A stretch of 64,000 nucleotides of DNA from positions 682,001 through 746,000 of the forward strand of contig OZ037915.1 of the NCBI GenBank assembly GCA_964035575.1, in the 5' to 3' direction. How positions within the stretch are numbered: position 1 is the first letter of the stretch; each line of letters begins with the position of its first letter. The stretch comes from Rhynchopus sp. YZ270_cl-10. Its lineage: Eukaryota; Euglenozoa; Diplonemea; Diplonemida; Diplonemidae. The translations under genes were made by a program, and so were the position numbers. Positions 31,536-43,272 of the stretch are shown piece after piece. The notes under the pieces were generated by a model that saw nothing but the letters and a program-made list of their open reading frames with translations, was not told the DNA's origin and did no database searches.

Positions 31536-34239
31536 CGGGGTTTTTATGAAGCTTTTTTTTTTTTGATTAATTGATGACGCGGAGACACCTCAAAAATTTT
31601 TTTTTCGTGTGAAAAGAACTCCACGCGAGCCGTTCCTCACCTATCTCTCGTGGATACCGCTACTACGTACTACTCCCGCCTACACTGGCAACGAACTGGA
31701 ATCATTGGATGATACTCAGGGTAGGTTAGATAGGTTTGGATCAGGCTTTCACTTTGCGTCAATTTTTTTTCCTGTATTTTTTTGTTTCCAATAGGTGAAC
31801 AGCAGATGGTTTGAATGTCCGAGAGAGAAGGGGAGAAATTCTGGGGGGTTTTTTTTTGTCGACAATCACCTAAAATATCCAATCTTAGTGAAATAATTTA
31901 GGGTCTGTACGCAATATGGTTGAAGAAGGATTAGAGAAGCTTTTACTCTCTCAATTCTGCGTGGAATTGAAACGAAATCAAAACGAGCCACAAAAAAAGA
32001 AAAAAAAATCTTATAAGACGAACCTAAGCCTCTCGTGCAGAGTCACCTTGAGCCGCGAAAAAAAGGGGGAGGAAAAATTGTGAGATGAAAGGGGGGTTGG
32101 AAGCATGCGTTGAGAAGAGTATAATGAGAGAGAGTTGAGTGGATATGATATTTTTTTTTTTGGCTGTACAAAAAAAAGTAAACAAAAGAAAACTTTGATA
32201 ATGTGGCTCTCGTGCATGCACATCTTTAAAACAAAACAACAACAACAACAACAAAAAACGAGAGGTGAAATAGCGTGCAGACACCTCTCAGTTGCAATAT
32301 AGATGAGAAGGGGAGAAGGGGGGGAAACCCAAGCAATGCGATTTTTTTGAAATACAAAAGTGAAATACAAAGCCCTCTCGTGAACAGTTTACGTAAAAAG
32401 TGCAACATTAATCGCGCACTCATCTCTTGTAAGAACAAAAGCGAGTATTTATCGTTTGCAATACCAAATAAGGTGTAGACTTCTGTTTGGCGCAAACCTG
32501 ATGAGTAAATTTATCAGGGGGGTGATGCTTTGTTGTTCCGAACATAAATCGTTGGTTTGATTTTTTGCTGTTGTTGATCACATTGCATAAAAGGGCGGGA
32601 AAAGTAAAAATCTTTTGCATGTCGTGTGTGGATAGAAAATACGAGAAGGGGTTTTTTCCAGTTTATGTTTGCTCATTTTCTTTCGGGTATTTATTTTTTG
32701 CAATTTTCTGATTTGGAACAACTGCATCACTACATGCGATCGATCGCCTCACAGGTTAACACAAGAGGTTCCTTCATGAAACAAAACTTGAAAGAGGAGG
32801 GCATCTCCCAAACCCTATACTCCTGACTACGTTCAGGCGTTACCCACTCTAAATTCGTTATCAAAGTACACACATCAGATGGGCTATATTCCGGATGCTG
32901 AATACCCTGGTGCCAGAAACTGTGCTATTATGCTTTTGTTTTTTCCCCCATTTTTGCGATATAAAAAAGAGGCAAATTTATTGTTGAGTCATCTTAAAAA
33001 AAATATGCGGATTGTATCAAAAGGGGAGAATGGGGGTGCCAATGCATACCCCTCACATGAAGCAAACCCTGCCACCAAACCAGCTGAGAGGAGAGACTCA
33101 AAGCAATCTTGCTTTCTGTCACCAGACCACGTTGGTATCGGAAGTGAAAAAAAGGGTTAAACTTCACTGAGGGGGATCTGAGAGAGAGAGAAAAAGAAGA
33201 GGAAAAAAAAAATTTTTTTTTTTTGAGAAAACGCTGAAGTTTTCACTCGGCAAGGATACCCACAGGCTGCGTTAAAAATAATTTTGTTTTTTTTCCAAAT
33301 ACATTGAGAATGGAAAACGTAGAATAAATGAAAGACAATGGAAAGAAGATGAATGTGCCCCCTAAAAGGTACGTACACACCACATCCTGGACAATGCTTC
33401 CTTTAGGAACTGCCCAACCAACTGCTTTCAACTCACAACACACACGTATGGTGGCCGTATTCCCAGGGGAATATCAACCACTGATTTGAAAACACACAGA
33501 CATCTCAGAGAAGAGGTGTCGAAAGTGCACACATGGCCTCATCGTACATCAGTGGGGTGCTATCGAACCCCCAGAGAGGCACTTCATGGACTGATTTCCC
33601 CCGAAATTTGAAGTAATTTGGTGGTATTTAAACCCCCCAGATTCCCCCAAACTTCACCAAAAAATTCAGGAAATCAGGTGGGCATTTGCACAAAAGAAGA
33701 AAAAAACGAACATCGTGGACATACCAAATTCTGTTGTAGTCATGAGACAGTACACACACCCTCACCAATAGTTTCCACAGGGGGTGAGGGTTGTGCACAC
33801 AGGACTCTGTAGATGTCAGGAGGATTGCTGTATAGAGGGAAAAAAAATTACTGTCAAGTAAACACCAAAAACGCAAAACAGGGTTATCAAAAGAGGGGTG
33901 ATGTTGGGTGGGGAGTACCCTTGGCATGAGGGATTTTTTTTGTTGTTGTTGGTATCCCAAATTAGACCCAAAAAAGATAGAATTTTTGAAGAAATTTGAG
34001 TTCTAGACAGGAAGGTGTTCCTGGTTATGACTCATTCTCTTTGATGAAGAAGAAAAAGGCACAAAATATATTTTCAGGAAATTGAAAGAAACAGAAAAAC
34101 AAAAAAAAGGGGGTTTAAAAGATTTGGCCTCATTACCGAAATCTCTCGTAAACCACCATTTAGTTTCCTTGAAAGAGCGATAAGCGGGTTTCTGAGCTTC
34201 TTCAACCTCAGAACAGAGCATTATAATAATAAAACGTGG
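31536..34239. other. Spacer with family A, B, C, D and G repeats
   Basis: No gene is seen in 2.7 kb. Repeats: G at 31858-31912, A at 32008, B at 32190-32228, D at 32355-32400, C at 33520, all plus strand. Family H-like words near 32850 and 33440 are on the minus strand. Confidence 0.5.
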
Positions 34240-34369
34240 TTTGTAGTCAGTCTGAGTCAGACTGATTCATCTCGCACCCCTCTCACCTCTCACACTCGAG
34301 AGGGGGTGTGAGATGAGTCCGATCCTCTCCCTGGACCAAAAATCAGTCTGACTCAGACTTGACTACAAA
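34240..34369. mobile_element. 130-bp nested-palindrome MITE
   Basis: The outer inverted repeat TTTGTAGTCAGTCTGAGTCA and its partner TGACTCAGACTTGACTACAA enclose an inner one, CATCTCGCACCCCTCTC, with GAGAGGGGGTGTGAGATG. No clear target duplication was found. Confidence 0.75.
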
Positions 34370-36056
34370 AACATGATAAAAAATAAAGAGCCAAAGAGAA
34401 ACGTTTGCAAAGATGAACCTAAGCCTCTCTCTTTCGTGCATCTTGATCACAAAAGCGGTGCCTCTCAGTGATAGTTACGGTGTCAATAACTATCTTCACC
34501 CACACAGGAAAAACAGGAAACGAAACAGGGGGGAGAGTTTGTTAGTTGTGCGCTTCCACAAGATGAACCTAAGCCTCTCTCATGTTAGTGCATCTTGATC
34601 ACAACAGTGGTGTCTCTCAGTGATAGTACCTTGTGCAAAGAGAATAAAAAAAAAAAAAACTGATAAAAAAAAAGTGTATCATTGTCATGTCATGGGTCAT
34701 GTATACTATTTCAAAAGATGGAGTTTGCCCAGCAAACCCTCTTTCTTGCTTTTTTGGATAATCTGTTTGGTAGGGCTAGCTGACATTCAGACAAAAGTCA
34801 TTCAACCATAATTTTTTTGGGAAAGGATGGGGAGTAAAAAAAAGTGAAGTTATTGACGCACCTCCGACTGACCCATGATGACAGCATGAAAGCACAAAGA
34901 GAACATGGAAATCCAAAAAAAACATTTCAAGCAACCACAAAGGGCAAACAACAACGCGGGGTACCGACAGATGAAGTAATACAAAAAAAAATCTAAAAAA
35001 AAATCGTGCTTCTCCTAAGACACCTGAAGGCAGAGTCGATGGTTCATTTGTTAATATCGGATACCCCCTGTTGTTTACAGTACAGTCGTCACCTTGCGGT
35101 GCACAACACTACCGTAGTAAGCACCTCTGGTTTGCATAGTCTTGTGTCCCCCATTTAAAAAAGAAAGGTTGGCCATAGATGGTGGGCCTCTTGTTGCTTC
35201 CCCACCTAGAACACCTTGATAAAAAGAATGATTAAGATATTATTTTCAATCGAAAGATGGAGTTTTGACAATTTTTGTCCAGCAAAAAAAGAAGAAACAA
35301 AAAATTGCAAGATGGATGTGCCTCTTGTGGACACACATCTTTGCCATCGATATCGCGATGGAACAATGTTTTGGGTTTGAAGATGGGCTGTCTCTTCATC
35401 ACAAAAAAGGGTTGTAAAAAAAAAAACAAGAAAAAAACAAAGAAATAGTTGTGTGTGGGGAAAGGGGGGGAGAGTTTTTTTAATTTGCAATTTAAAATCC
35501 CTCTCGTGACAGTGTACTTTGTGTACATGACCGGCGGGGGCTTTTTGTTTGATTGAAAGTCACAGAGACTCAAAACCGCTAAAAAATCAAAGGACCCAAA
35601 TCTCATTTTGCCCTGGATGCACCTAAAACCTTGCGGTTCTTAGTCATCCGAGGGAAGTGTCGTCTTGTCGTTCCCTCGCCCCTTTTCTTGTAGTTGTTTG
35701 ATGCGTTTGAAGCTTCCGTACACACTATCTCTCACTGGTTTGAGTGAACGACGTTGACACTTTCCGCTCACAAAGTGTGCGTATAGAAAAGAAAAGGTAA
35801 ATGAATATGTCTCACAGTACATACACATCTTTTCCTGCAAAGTTGTTATCGAGGGTGCTCACGCTCCAGTTGCGGAGAGCGTGCCCTTTTTCTTAAAAAA
35901 AAACAAAACAAAACAAACCATCGAACCTATTTTTGGGAGAGAGACGAATGTTGCGAGAGCGTTTGCCTTCGAGAGGACGCTAATGCCCCCCTTTGCAGTG
36001 ACAAGCCAGGCAACAGATCTGAGGTTGGAAAATTGGTTCAAAATGGAGAAACATTA
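34370..36056. other. Spacer rich in hairpin repeats
   Basis: Two family A copies (34410, 34560), E at 34862-34900, B at 35303-35342, D at 35490-35545 and I at 35653-35800. No gene is supported. Confidence 0.5.
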
Positions 36057-36458
36057 GGGCACGGTAATTTTTATTTTGGTAAGCGTCTGCGTGCGTACTT
36101 TTTTTTTGAGATTCCAGGGAAAAAAATTATGTAGAAAAAAAAATTATAAAGGGGGGCCTCAATAACTCAACTATGTATTTTAGGTAAAAAATGTACATTT
36201 TTCAGCGCAAATTGACCCCATCACAGCACACACAGACTCCCGAGAGCCGAAATCAAAAAAAATTTCACCCGATTTTTTGTGGGCAAAAATTGGTGGGAAA
36301 ATATTTTTGGTACCTGTATTTCCCCCACTGTAATTTTCCCCTATAATTTTTTTTCACCACTCATAATTTTTTTTACTGCATAATTTTTTTTTGCGTGCGT
36401 GCGTACTTTTTTTTGAGAAGTGGTCTGACGCTTACCAAGAAAAAAAATTACCGTGCCC
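36057..36458. mobile_element. 402-bp TIR element with TTA duplication (PIF/Harbinger-like)
   Basis: The termini GGGCACGGTAATTTTTATTT, then GGTAAGCGTC, and GACGCTTACC, then a T-tract complement and TTACCGTGCCC, are inverted repeats of about 32 bp. TTA flanks both ends (36054-36056, 36459-36461), the duplication typical of PIF/Harbinger elements. GTGCGTGCGTAC words lie inside each arm. No transposase is present. Confidence 0.8.
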
Positions 36459-36488
36459 TTATCATTTTTTTTTTGGTTTTTTTTTTTT

Positions 36489-36536
36489 GAAAACTTAATT
36501 GTATTAGTGTAGACACCCGAGGATGAACTCCACTAT
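36489..36536 (+). repeat. Hairpin repeat family F (representative)
   Basis: GAAAACTTAATTGTATTAGT, then GTAGACACCCGAGGATGAAC and TCCACTAT, preceded by a long T-run. It therefore ends in an A-run on the minus strand. TAGTG/CACTA pair outside, and CATCC/GGGTG pair inside on the minus strand. Other plus copies start near 13165, 20264, 21349, 31480, 44580, 48660, 55545, 57065, 61755, plus weaker ones at 21570, 31559 and 43390. Confidence 0.75.
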
Positions 36537-37544
36537 ATTTATTTTTTAAAAAAATGCCAGAATCGTGTTGTAAACATAGACAAAAAGATCCATTTATTTG
36601 TTTGGGATCGGTACACGCACATATTTTGCGATTTATTTGCGCTTTATTTTGCAAAATTGGGCTCAGACACATCATCGAATTAGGTGACGTCTCTCTTTGC
36701 CCAAAGGGTTCGTTCTTTTTGTTTCTTTTGATAATCTGTTTGGCCCAGTCAAAGCTGTACCACGCAGACAGCCCTATCCACATACACTTCTCAAGAATAC
36801 AGCAAAGGTTGTTCAGCACGGACTCACCATTGGCAAATAAAAAATGTATGTACAACAAGATGGCTAGAAAAGCCTTAATGTGGGGTTTTTACAATATCGA
36901 CAATCATCGATGTGATAAAAAGGGGGGGGAAAAAGGCTTCTAGTTGCACAGACACAAAAAGATGACTTGAAAAGAGACAAAATCCCGACATCCATTTCGA
37001 GGTTAACATCGCATGTGCCCTCCACCCGCTTGGATGAACGTGCAGACCACCTGTGCTCTTTCACGTATCCAAATCAAAGCAAACTTATAAGATGAAAGTG
37101 CCACTCATGGACTCTCATCTAAAAAGAGAAGTTGAAAGTGCAAAACGCCTCACCGTTCATCGACGCAGACACTGGAAAAAGGGAAAAAGAGAAAGCTTGT
37201 CAGATGCATGTGCCTCTCGTGCAACACACATCACAAAAAAAAGCATGTACATATGGGAAAAGCGATTTACAATTAAACGTTCCTTTGTTTTAATATCGAC
37301 AAAAAAACCGCGGGGAATGGGGGAAAAGGGGGATCTGTACAAAAAAAATAGACGGATTTTTGTTTCTTCCTCTTCGTTCTTTTTTGTGTCGAGGGAGACT
37401 TAAAATATTTGGGGGAAAACGTTGAATGATTATTATTATTTTCTCTTTTTTTTGACGAATTTAACAAAGGGAGGGTAGAAGTGGAAGCACAGCGGACTAG
37501 TCATTTGGACTACTATAGTGGAACTACTAAGCATAACGACCTAT

Positions 37545-37669
37545 GGTGTGTTCCGGGGTATCGAAAAATACAAAATTTCATTTCAATTCACAACTCTTCA
37601 CAAATCTTCACAAAAAAACGTGTATGTGAAGAGTTGTGAAGATGTGTAAAATCCACCCCGGAACACACC
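37545..37669. mobile_element. 125-bp element with 15-bp perfect TIR
   Basis: GGTGTGTTCCGGGGT at 37545-37559 and ACCCCGGAACACACC at 37655-37669 are perfect inverted repeats. The interior is itself palindromic (TTCACAACTCTTCACAAATC with GTGAAGAGTTGTGAAGATG). The same terminus and the same TTCACAACTC words occur in the large inverted repeat at 7241-7576. Confidence 0.85.
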
Positions 37670-38635
37670 AACCTACAATAGTTTAGATTCAATATACTTT
37701 CAGTTCACAGAATTGAAAGTATTTGAGAGGGTCAACACATACACCCTTTTCACCCTTTTCTTTCTTACAATAGTACAAATGAATATTGGTGACCAAAAAA
37801 AGACGCCAAAATTGCAAGAAAACCCCCAAAATCCGCCAATTTTTTTGATCGCCAAATTTCTTGTCCTACTGTAGTGTTAAACTAGTCGCGAAACAGTGGT
37901 CATTTGGAGCACTACTAGTAGTCCCTCTGACTAATCCACCGTGAGGGAGAAGGAGAGAGGAAGAAGCTTGAAAGATAACGAATAGGAAGCTGTTGACATC
38001 ACGCAAAACAACCCTCAGAGGGATGCAGGCACAATATATGGGATAGTCCAATAATTTTTTTACAGAATGTGTGCGGGTAGAGATGAGGGGGGAAAAAAGT
38101 TGACTTAAAAAATACAGCCCTCTTGTGAACAGTGTACCTAAAAAAAAAGAGCTTTTCAAAATGACCCTAAGCCTCACTGCGTGTCGCCACCTCTAATCAC
38201 GCATTTTTTTTACCTGCCATATCTTATAAAGAAGAGCTGACGGAGTAAGAGACTCAATGTTTATCGATTGCAAAAAGGAAACATAAAAAAAAGGGGAGGA
38301 AAGCTGATTGGGAAGACTTGGGTTGTGAAACTGTTGACAAAAAAAAAAAAACAAAAAGGGGGGGAAAGAGATTTATTAGAAATGAACCTACAGCCTCTCT
38401 GGTGCTTCGTCCACCCTTTGCTCATATAACAGGTGTGCATAGGCAGCATCAAGTGCTCCGAAAAAAGTGTCGCTTGTCGTTCCCTCACCCCCCCTTCTTG
38501 TAGTTGTTTGATGCGTTGACGCTTCCACACACACTAAAAATCACCTGTTGGGTGGTGGTGTTGCGGAGCACGGTTGGGTGAGTGAACGACATGACACTTT
38601 CCGCTCACAAAGTAGTGTGCGTACAAAAATATAGA

Positions 38636-38680
38636 CCTCCGACTGACCGACGTACGATGCCAGCCCCGGATGAAAGCACA
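38636..38680 (+). repeat. Hairpin repeat family E (representative)
   Basis: CCTCCGACTGACC, then ACGTACGATGCCAGCCCCGG and ATGAAAGCACA. Other plus copies lie at 17262-17312, 34862-34900, 47752-47795 and 48147-48190. On the minus strand each follows a T-rich run. Confidence 0.75.
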
Positions 38681-39043
38681 ACCGGCAAACAACAGAAGAT
38701 GTAAAAGGAAACCTAAGTAGACCTACCCGTAAGAGAACGAGGGCGGTACACAACCGCTCGCGGACCCCCTATTAAAAAAAAAAAGTGAAGTTGACAGTGC
38801 AAAAAAAAACGCTGCTGGGAAGCTGTTGATCACTGATGCTCCGTGTGGGTTGTCTTAACCTTGAGTGGTGGGGACGAAGTTGCTGACAGGGAAACTGTAA
38901 GCAGACACAACAAGAAATAGAATCTGACTTCAGGATATGAGTGAATAAAAAAAGAAAACAAAAACAAAAACATTTTTTTCATTTATCGCTCCGCAAAATA
39001 TGTTGTGTTTTTTCGTATGAGATGGGGGGTGAGGTTGTGATAT

Positions 39044-39124
39044 CAAATACTGAAAAATGAAAAACAATTTGCAAGACACGCACCTTCCGTCGATTCTATT
39101 TCCTCTTTGCCAATGCTTTGGTGT
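39044..39124. repeat. 81-bp perfectly conserved sequence, copy 2
   Basis: Identical to 21145-21225. The shared upstream flank is shorter here: about 190 bases present in copy 1 are missing between the AGAATCTGACTTCAGGATAT word and the TTATCGCTCCGCAAA word. Confidence 0.85.
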
Positions 39125-39390
39125 CTAAAAAGGGGAGGGTTGTAAATTGAGTGGTGGAATTAACTTATTTTTTCAAAAAAATAAAAAAAAAATTGTTGGA
39201 ATAAAAGTGGGAGCTTTTGGTGCATCTATTTTTTTTTTCTCTGCTTCTAATTTAATTTATTTTATGCAACTCAAAAAATAGTAGGATCTTTTCCACAACA
39301 CTCCGAGGCAGCCAGAACCTGATAATATCACACCATGCAAAAAAACTCCACTTTTTTCACTCTCAATTTTTTTTTTTTTGCTTTTATTTT

Positions 39391-40065
39391 TACATGGAAA
39401 ACAAAAGATCTTAGTAAGGGGAATTTTTTTTTTGAGCGGGGTTTTGATATCTTCTTAGTTTTTTTTTTCCACTAAGATCTTAGTTTTTTTTTTTAAGATC
39501 TTAGTTTTTTTGTTAAGATCTTAGTTTTTTTTCCACTAAGATCTTAGTTTTTTTTGTTAAGATCTTAGTTTTTTTTATTACTGGGGGGGGGGCGAATAAG
39601 AGATGTGGCATCTCTTATTAGGCGAACGGACGAGCCAGAAATAAAAAAAAATTTTTGGGGGAAAAAAAGCAAAAAGACATTTTCGCCGGAGGCAAAAAAA
39701 ATATTTTGACCACTTTTTTGCCAGACCGGGTAGACAGGGTAAAATTTCAAAAAAAAATTTCAAGATAAAACCCTGTCGCATGCAAAAAAAAAAAAAAAAA
39801 ATACCCCCAAATCTCAACCTGATCTCTTATTCGGCCCTGATCTCTTATTCACCCCTGATCTCTTATTCGCCCCCCCCAGTAAGATCTTAGTTTTTTTTGT
39901 GAAAACTAAGATCTTAATAAAAAAAACTAAGATCTTTAAAAAAAAAAATCTAAGATCTTAAGAAAAAAACTAAGATCTTAACAAAAAACACTAAGATCTT
40001 ACTTAATTAAAAAAAAACACTAAGATCGGTCATATCTTAATTAAGATCTTTTGTAATCCATGTTT
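39391..40065. mobile_element. 675-bp foldback element built of AAGATCTTAG units
   Basis: The outer ends TACATGGAAAACAAAAGATC and GATCTTTTGTAATCCATGT are inverted. Each arm has five or six copies of AAGATCTTAG separated by T-runs (left) or A-runs (right). The centre is a second inverted system, GGGCGAATAAGAGATG on the left and three GATCTCTTATTC words on the right. No coding sequence is present. Confidence 0.85.
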
Positions 40066-40379
40066 TTAGATAATGATGATAAAAGTCGGGAGGGTTTTTA
40101 GGGAGGGAAAGATAGAAAAAAACAAATACTTTTTTTTAAAAGAAGCAAAAGGCAAAGATCTCTTGTATGGTGCTCCGGGAGGGGTCGATATTGACAGGTC
40201 GCTGACAGGGCGTTGACCGACTTCCGAAAGCACCATTGTCAAGGATATCTCTAAATCCGTCCCTTTTTGGCCAAATTCCGAAATCCCAATCCAAAAAATT
40301 CCCTGTTTTTTTGGTATAGTTTTTGGGCTGTTTTTTGACTTTTTTGTGGGGGGAAAAAAAAAAATTTCCCGACATGTCG

Positions 40380-40470
40380 TCAGGGCTCTCGCCGGGGTTC
40401 ATTTGGGGTCCCGAGCTTTCCCCCCGTAAAAGCGGTCGCTGCGCGCGCTTCGCGCGCGCGACTCCCTACC
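40380..40470. repeat. GCGCGC-GAA-GCGCGC hairpin with hAT-like flank
   Basis: 40441-40460 reads GCGCGCGCTTCGCGCGCGCG, a GAA-loop hairpin on the minus strand. CAGGGCTCTCGCCGGGG at 40381 resembles the left end of the hAT element at 54505 (CAGGGCTCTCAAGATCC). CCGAGCTTTCCCCCCGTAAA then AGCGGTCG is shared with 10366-10395, and AGCGGTCG with 54608-54615. The matching right end was not found. Confidence 0.6.
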
Positions 40471-40554
40471 AGTGCAGGGAGGCGTGGCGCTTTCTCCCCT
40501 CTGATGCACAAAAGGTGGGGAGGGGTGAACCACAATCCGTAGTGTGTCAGCCTT

Positions 40555-40645
40555 ATCAGTAACCTCGGCACATTTATGAAAGAAACGGCAGTCAGCAATG
40601 GCTCCCAAAGGTTCCTGGCGAAGCCACGGTACGCAACATTTGAGA
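40555..40645. repeat. Dispersed repeat shared with the 25.4-kb hAT element
   Basis: AAGAAACGGC, CGTC-type words and GGCGAAGCCACGGTACGCAA followed by CATTT match 25885-25942. A GGC-GAA-GCC triloop hairpin lies at its core. Weaker copies lie at 6934-6957, 26038-26062, 26131-26150 and 28160-28180 (GCA loop). Confidence 0.7.
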
Positions 40646-41306
40646 TCTCCTCCGTCTTCCAACCCTCATAATTGAATGCGATTGACACGTCTTCTCCTTC
40701 TTCTTGTGCACAACCTCAAATGTCTCTGATGCTGGACGTTTGCCTGCAACTAACGTGAACATCCGCACCCACAACTACAGCAACCGCCTGCAGAGCCAGT
40801 TTTTTCCTCAAAAAACCGGGATTTTTTTTTTTTCCTTTTCCCCTTTTTTCGCTTTATTTGATCGCGTTGATCGATCGCATCCCACAGGCGAAACTCTCTG
40901 GGGGTGGGGTGGAGTAGAATGTACTTGAAATTGCTGCAGGGAAAAACAGGGAATTTTTTTCAGGGAATTTTTTTATTTTTCCGAAATCCCAATCCCAATC
41001 CAGAATTAGAAAAATCCCTGACCATTGTACAAAAAAAAAAAAAAAAAAACCATCTTCCTCATCGGGAAAATTTGATGAAAAAACAAGAGATGAGCTTTAT
41101 TAACCTTCATCTATTCACCTTTGCATGATAATATTGTGAAATAGCACGTTGTGTGTGTTTTTTTTTTTTTTTCCTCCTGATTTCTTCACTATTTCAACAA
41201 ACCGGCATTTACGGGGGATTTTTTTTTTTTGGAAAGGGAAGGGGGGGTGGGAAGCAAAAGTGAAAGTTACTATACACGAAAAGAACAAAAAATAAAGAAA
41301 AAACTT

Positions 41307-41339
41307 AAGATGAGCACGCCTCTTGTGCATACACATCTT
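41307..41339 (+). repeat. Hairpin repeat family B (representative)
   Basis: AAGATGAGCACGCCTCTTGT followed by GCATACACATCTT. Outer stem AAGATG/CATCTT, inner GC/GC pairs, loop CTCTCGT-like. Other plus copies lie near 12890, 15444, 32190, 35303, 35803, 37083, 37195, 44039, 46687, 48265 and 55393. Confidence 0.75.
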
Positions 41340-41465
41340 TACCAACAGAATCCGCTGGGGGGACAACGCTGGGAAGGAAGAAAGAGAAAAATTATACAGT
41401 ACACTTAGGGAAAGATAACCTTTTTTTTTCCCCTTCGAGAAAAATTCACAAAAACACACTAAAAA

Positions 41466-43012
41466 TCAGACCACAATCGGAGAGATCCCACCTTGCCCAA
41501 AGTGCGTTCCCCCCATTGGACTGGCAGCATGCTCACCCTCAAACCCTCCTGGGCTTGCTGTGATATCCGCGAGACCGTCTCTTCTTCCTAATCTCCTGAT
41601 GGGCACAAAGGGGCTTTCACGGACAGGGGTTGCAGGGTGACGACCTGTCAGGCTGCCTCCACCCATCGCTCTAAGAAGTCCGGCGCGAGGTTCATCGCCT
41701 TCAAAGATTGCTTGCGAGAGCTGGAAAGGGGCAGCGCTGTTCCGGGAGTCTGAAATAGGTGGGAGCGGACGGAGCGCCCCAGCAAAGACATGCTGGTGGG
41801 GTGCTGGAGGGGGTGGGATGAGGTTTCTCACAACCTCTCCACGTCTCGCGACGTTGACGACAGGGTCGTTCTGCACTCTGCTCCGTGGAGTGGATAGTTC
41901 ATCTAAACGGCTGGACCCTCCGGAGGACCTGGGTGATCCACCCCCGACCCGAGATCCTGAGAGACTTCCGTGGCGGGACATCTGAGACACGCTGTTCTGC
42001 CTGCTCATCCCCCCCGAGGTGCTCCCAGAAGCTTCAAGGGAGGCTACAGAGGCAGCTAGCTGTGGGGTCTCGGAGTTGGTGTCGGCGACGAAGGTCTCCA
42101 TCGCCTTGCTGACAGCTTCGCGAGGTTCGCGCTTGACGCCGGATTTTGCGTACTGCGCAACATCGGTTGTGACAGTAAACGCCTTCAGCTCAGACTTCAC
42201 CCGAACCCGATAAAGCTTTGCCAAAGATTTGATAAAGTCCAGCGGATCCCTCGGCGCATTCCCCGGAGCGTTTGTCCACTGTAACAGAAGCGACGCCTCA
42301 AGGTCGTTCGCAGTGCTGATAAGCAACTGGCCGGTCTGGGGGTTGAGCAGAACAGTGTCGATGTCGGTGACCGGGATGACACGCTTGACATGCGCCTTGC
42401 CGGCTTTGGTGTGCATGAGGACCACGGTGATGGCGGTGAGCAGCACGTTGTTCTTCTCAGACCTGCCCTTCGAGGAGAGGTGTATCTGTTGTAAGGGGTT
42501 TTTGTATGATTATTATGGTTATGGGTTGCCTTGGGAGTAATATTTGGGGATGTGCGAAGATGAAGAAAAAAAAGAAAAGTTTATAAGATGATCCTCAGCC
42601 TCTCGTGCTTAGTCACCTTATCATATTCATTATCGCACAGCATCAGCTGCGCCGGCTTCCACAAGTTTGTTGAAAAAAATATTGGGTCTTTGTGCGCTCA
42701 AAAGCCGGGTGAAAAAAAAGTCGGAAAAAGTGTGAAACCGCGTTTAGTGTGAATCAAAAAGTGAATGAAACAGACAAACCACAAAAATCAGTTTTGTTTT
42801 CCTAAGGCGCTTCCAAATATTTTTTTTAGTACTGACAACTAAAAGACGTTTGTCATGATTTTTAAAAAAAAAACATAGGGGGTAGTTGCCCATACTTTAG
42901 CTACCTCTGCGAAAGCGTACGCTGCACCCCCTGTAGAAAACTTTGCGGGAACATCTACGCGGGCTGGAGCGGTGACATCATCGAACACGATGGGACGGTG
43001 TGTTTGGACCAT
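41466..43012 (-). CDS. PH/TH1-like domain protein (family member 2)
   Basis: Exon 1 (43012-42896, 39 codons) starts MVQTHRPIVFDDVTAPARVD and ends AFAEVAK. The donor is GTATGG. Exon 2 (42485-41466) follows an AACAG acceptor and opens IHLSSKGRSEKNNVLLTAIT, in phase 0, giving 378 residues. Residues 40-130 are the shared domain: a V-RVIPVTDIDTVLLN strand pair, GQLLIS, and the terminal helix DFIKSLAKLYRVRV. The remaining 240 residues are Ser/Gly/Pro-rich and probably disordered, with SQMSRHGSLSGSRVGGGSPR near the middle. There is no WW domain. The intron position is the same as in the other three members, so the genes come from duplication of a two-exon ancestor. Confidence 0.85.
42594..42618 (+). 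repeat. Hairpin repeat family A inside the intron of family member 2
   Basis: AAGATGATCCTCAGCCTCTC then GTGCTTAGTCACCTT (runs to about 42628). It lies within the intron 42486-42895, so it is transcribed as part of the pre-mRNA in the minus sense. Confidence 0.75.
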
Positions 43013-43241
43013 CACGCCTTTTGTTATTGCCTTTCTGTTCTTGTCTTAGTCTCAGTGTCTGTTCGATGTAGGATAAAAGAAACCCTACTAGATTTTTCAA
43101 ACAAACGCCTCTTGGGAGGGAGAAGAAGAGAACACAAAAAAAAAAAGATAAATAAAAATAGCTGTGTGGAGTTTTTTTGTGTATACGCTCTTTTAAAAGA
43201 AATTCGTCCTGGAGGGTGTTGGTGGGAGGGTGATTTACAAA

Positions 43242-43272
<31 letters not shown>

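Larger units (their letters stand above)
36537..39390. other. Spacer with hairpin repeats and one small TIR element
   Basis: B at 37083-37120 and 37195-37230, C at 37132-37180, D at 38103-38143, A at 38159-38200, I at 38468-38625, E at 38636-38680 and C at 38792, all plus strand. No gene is seen. Confidence 0.5.

Noticed and set aside
33557-33580. tRNA-like TATCGAACCCCC words (also 15898)
   Set aside because: No acceptor stem or anticodon arm can be drawn around them.
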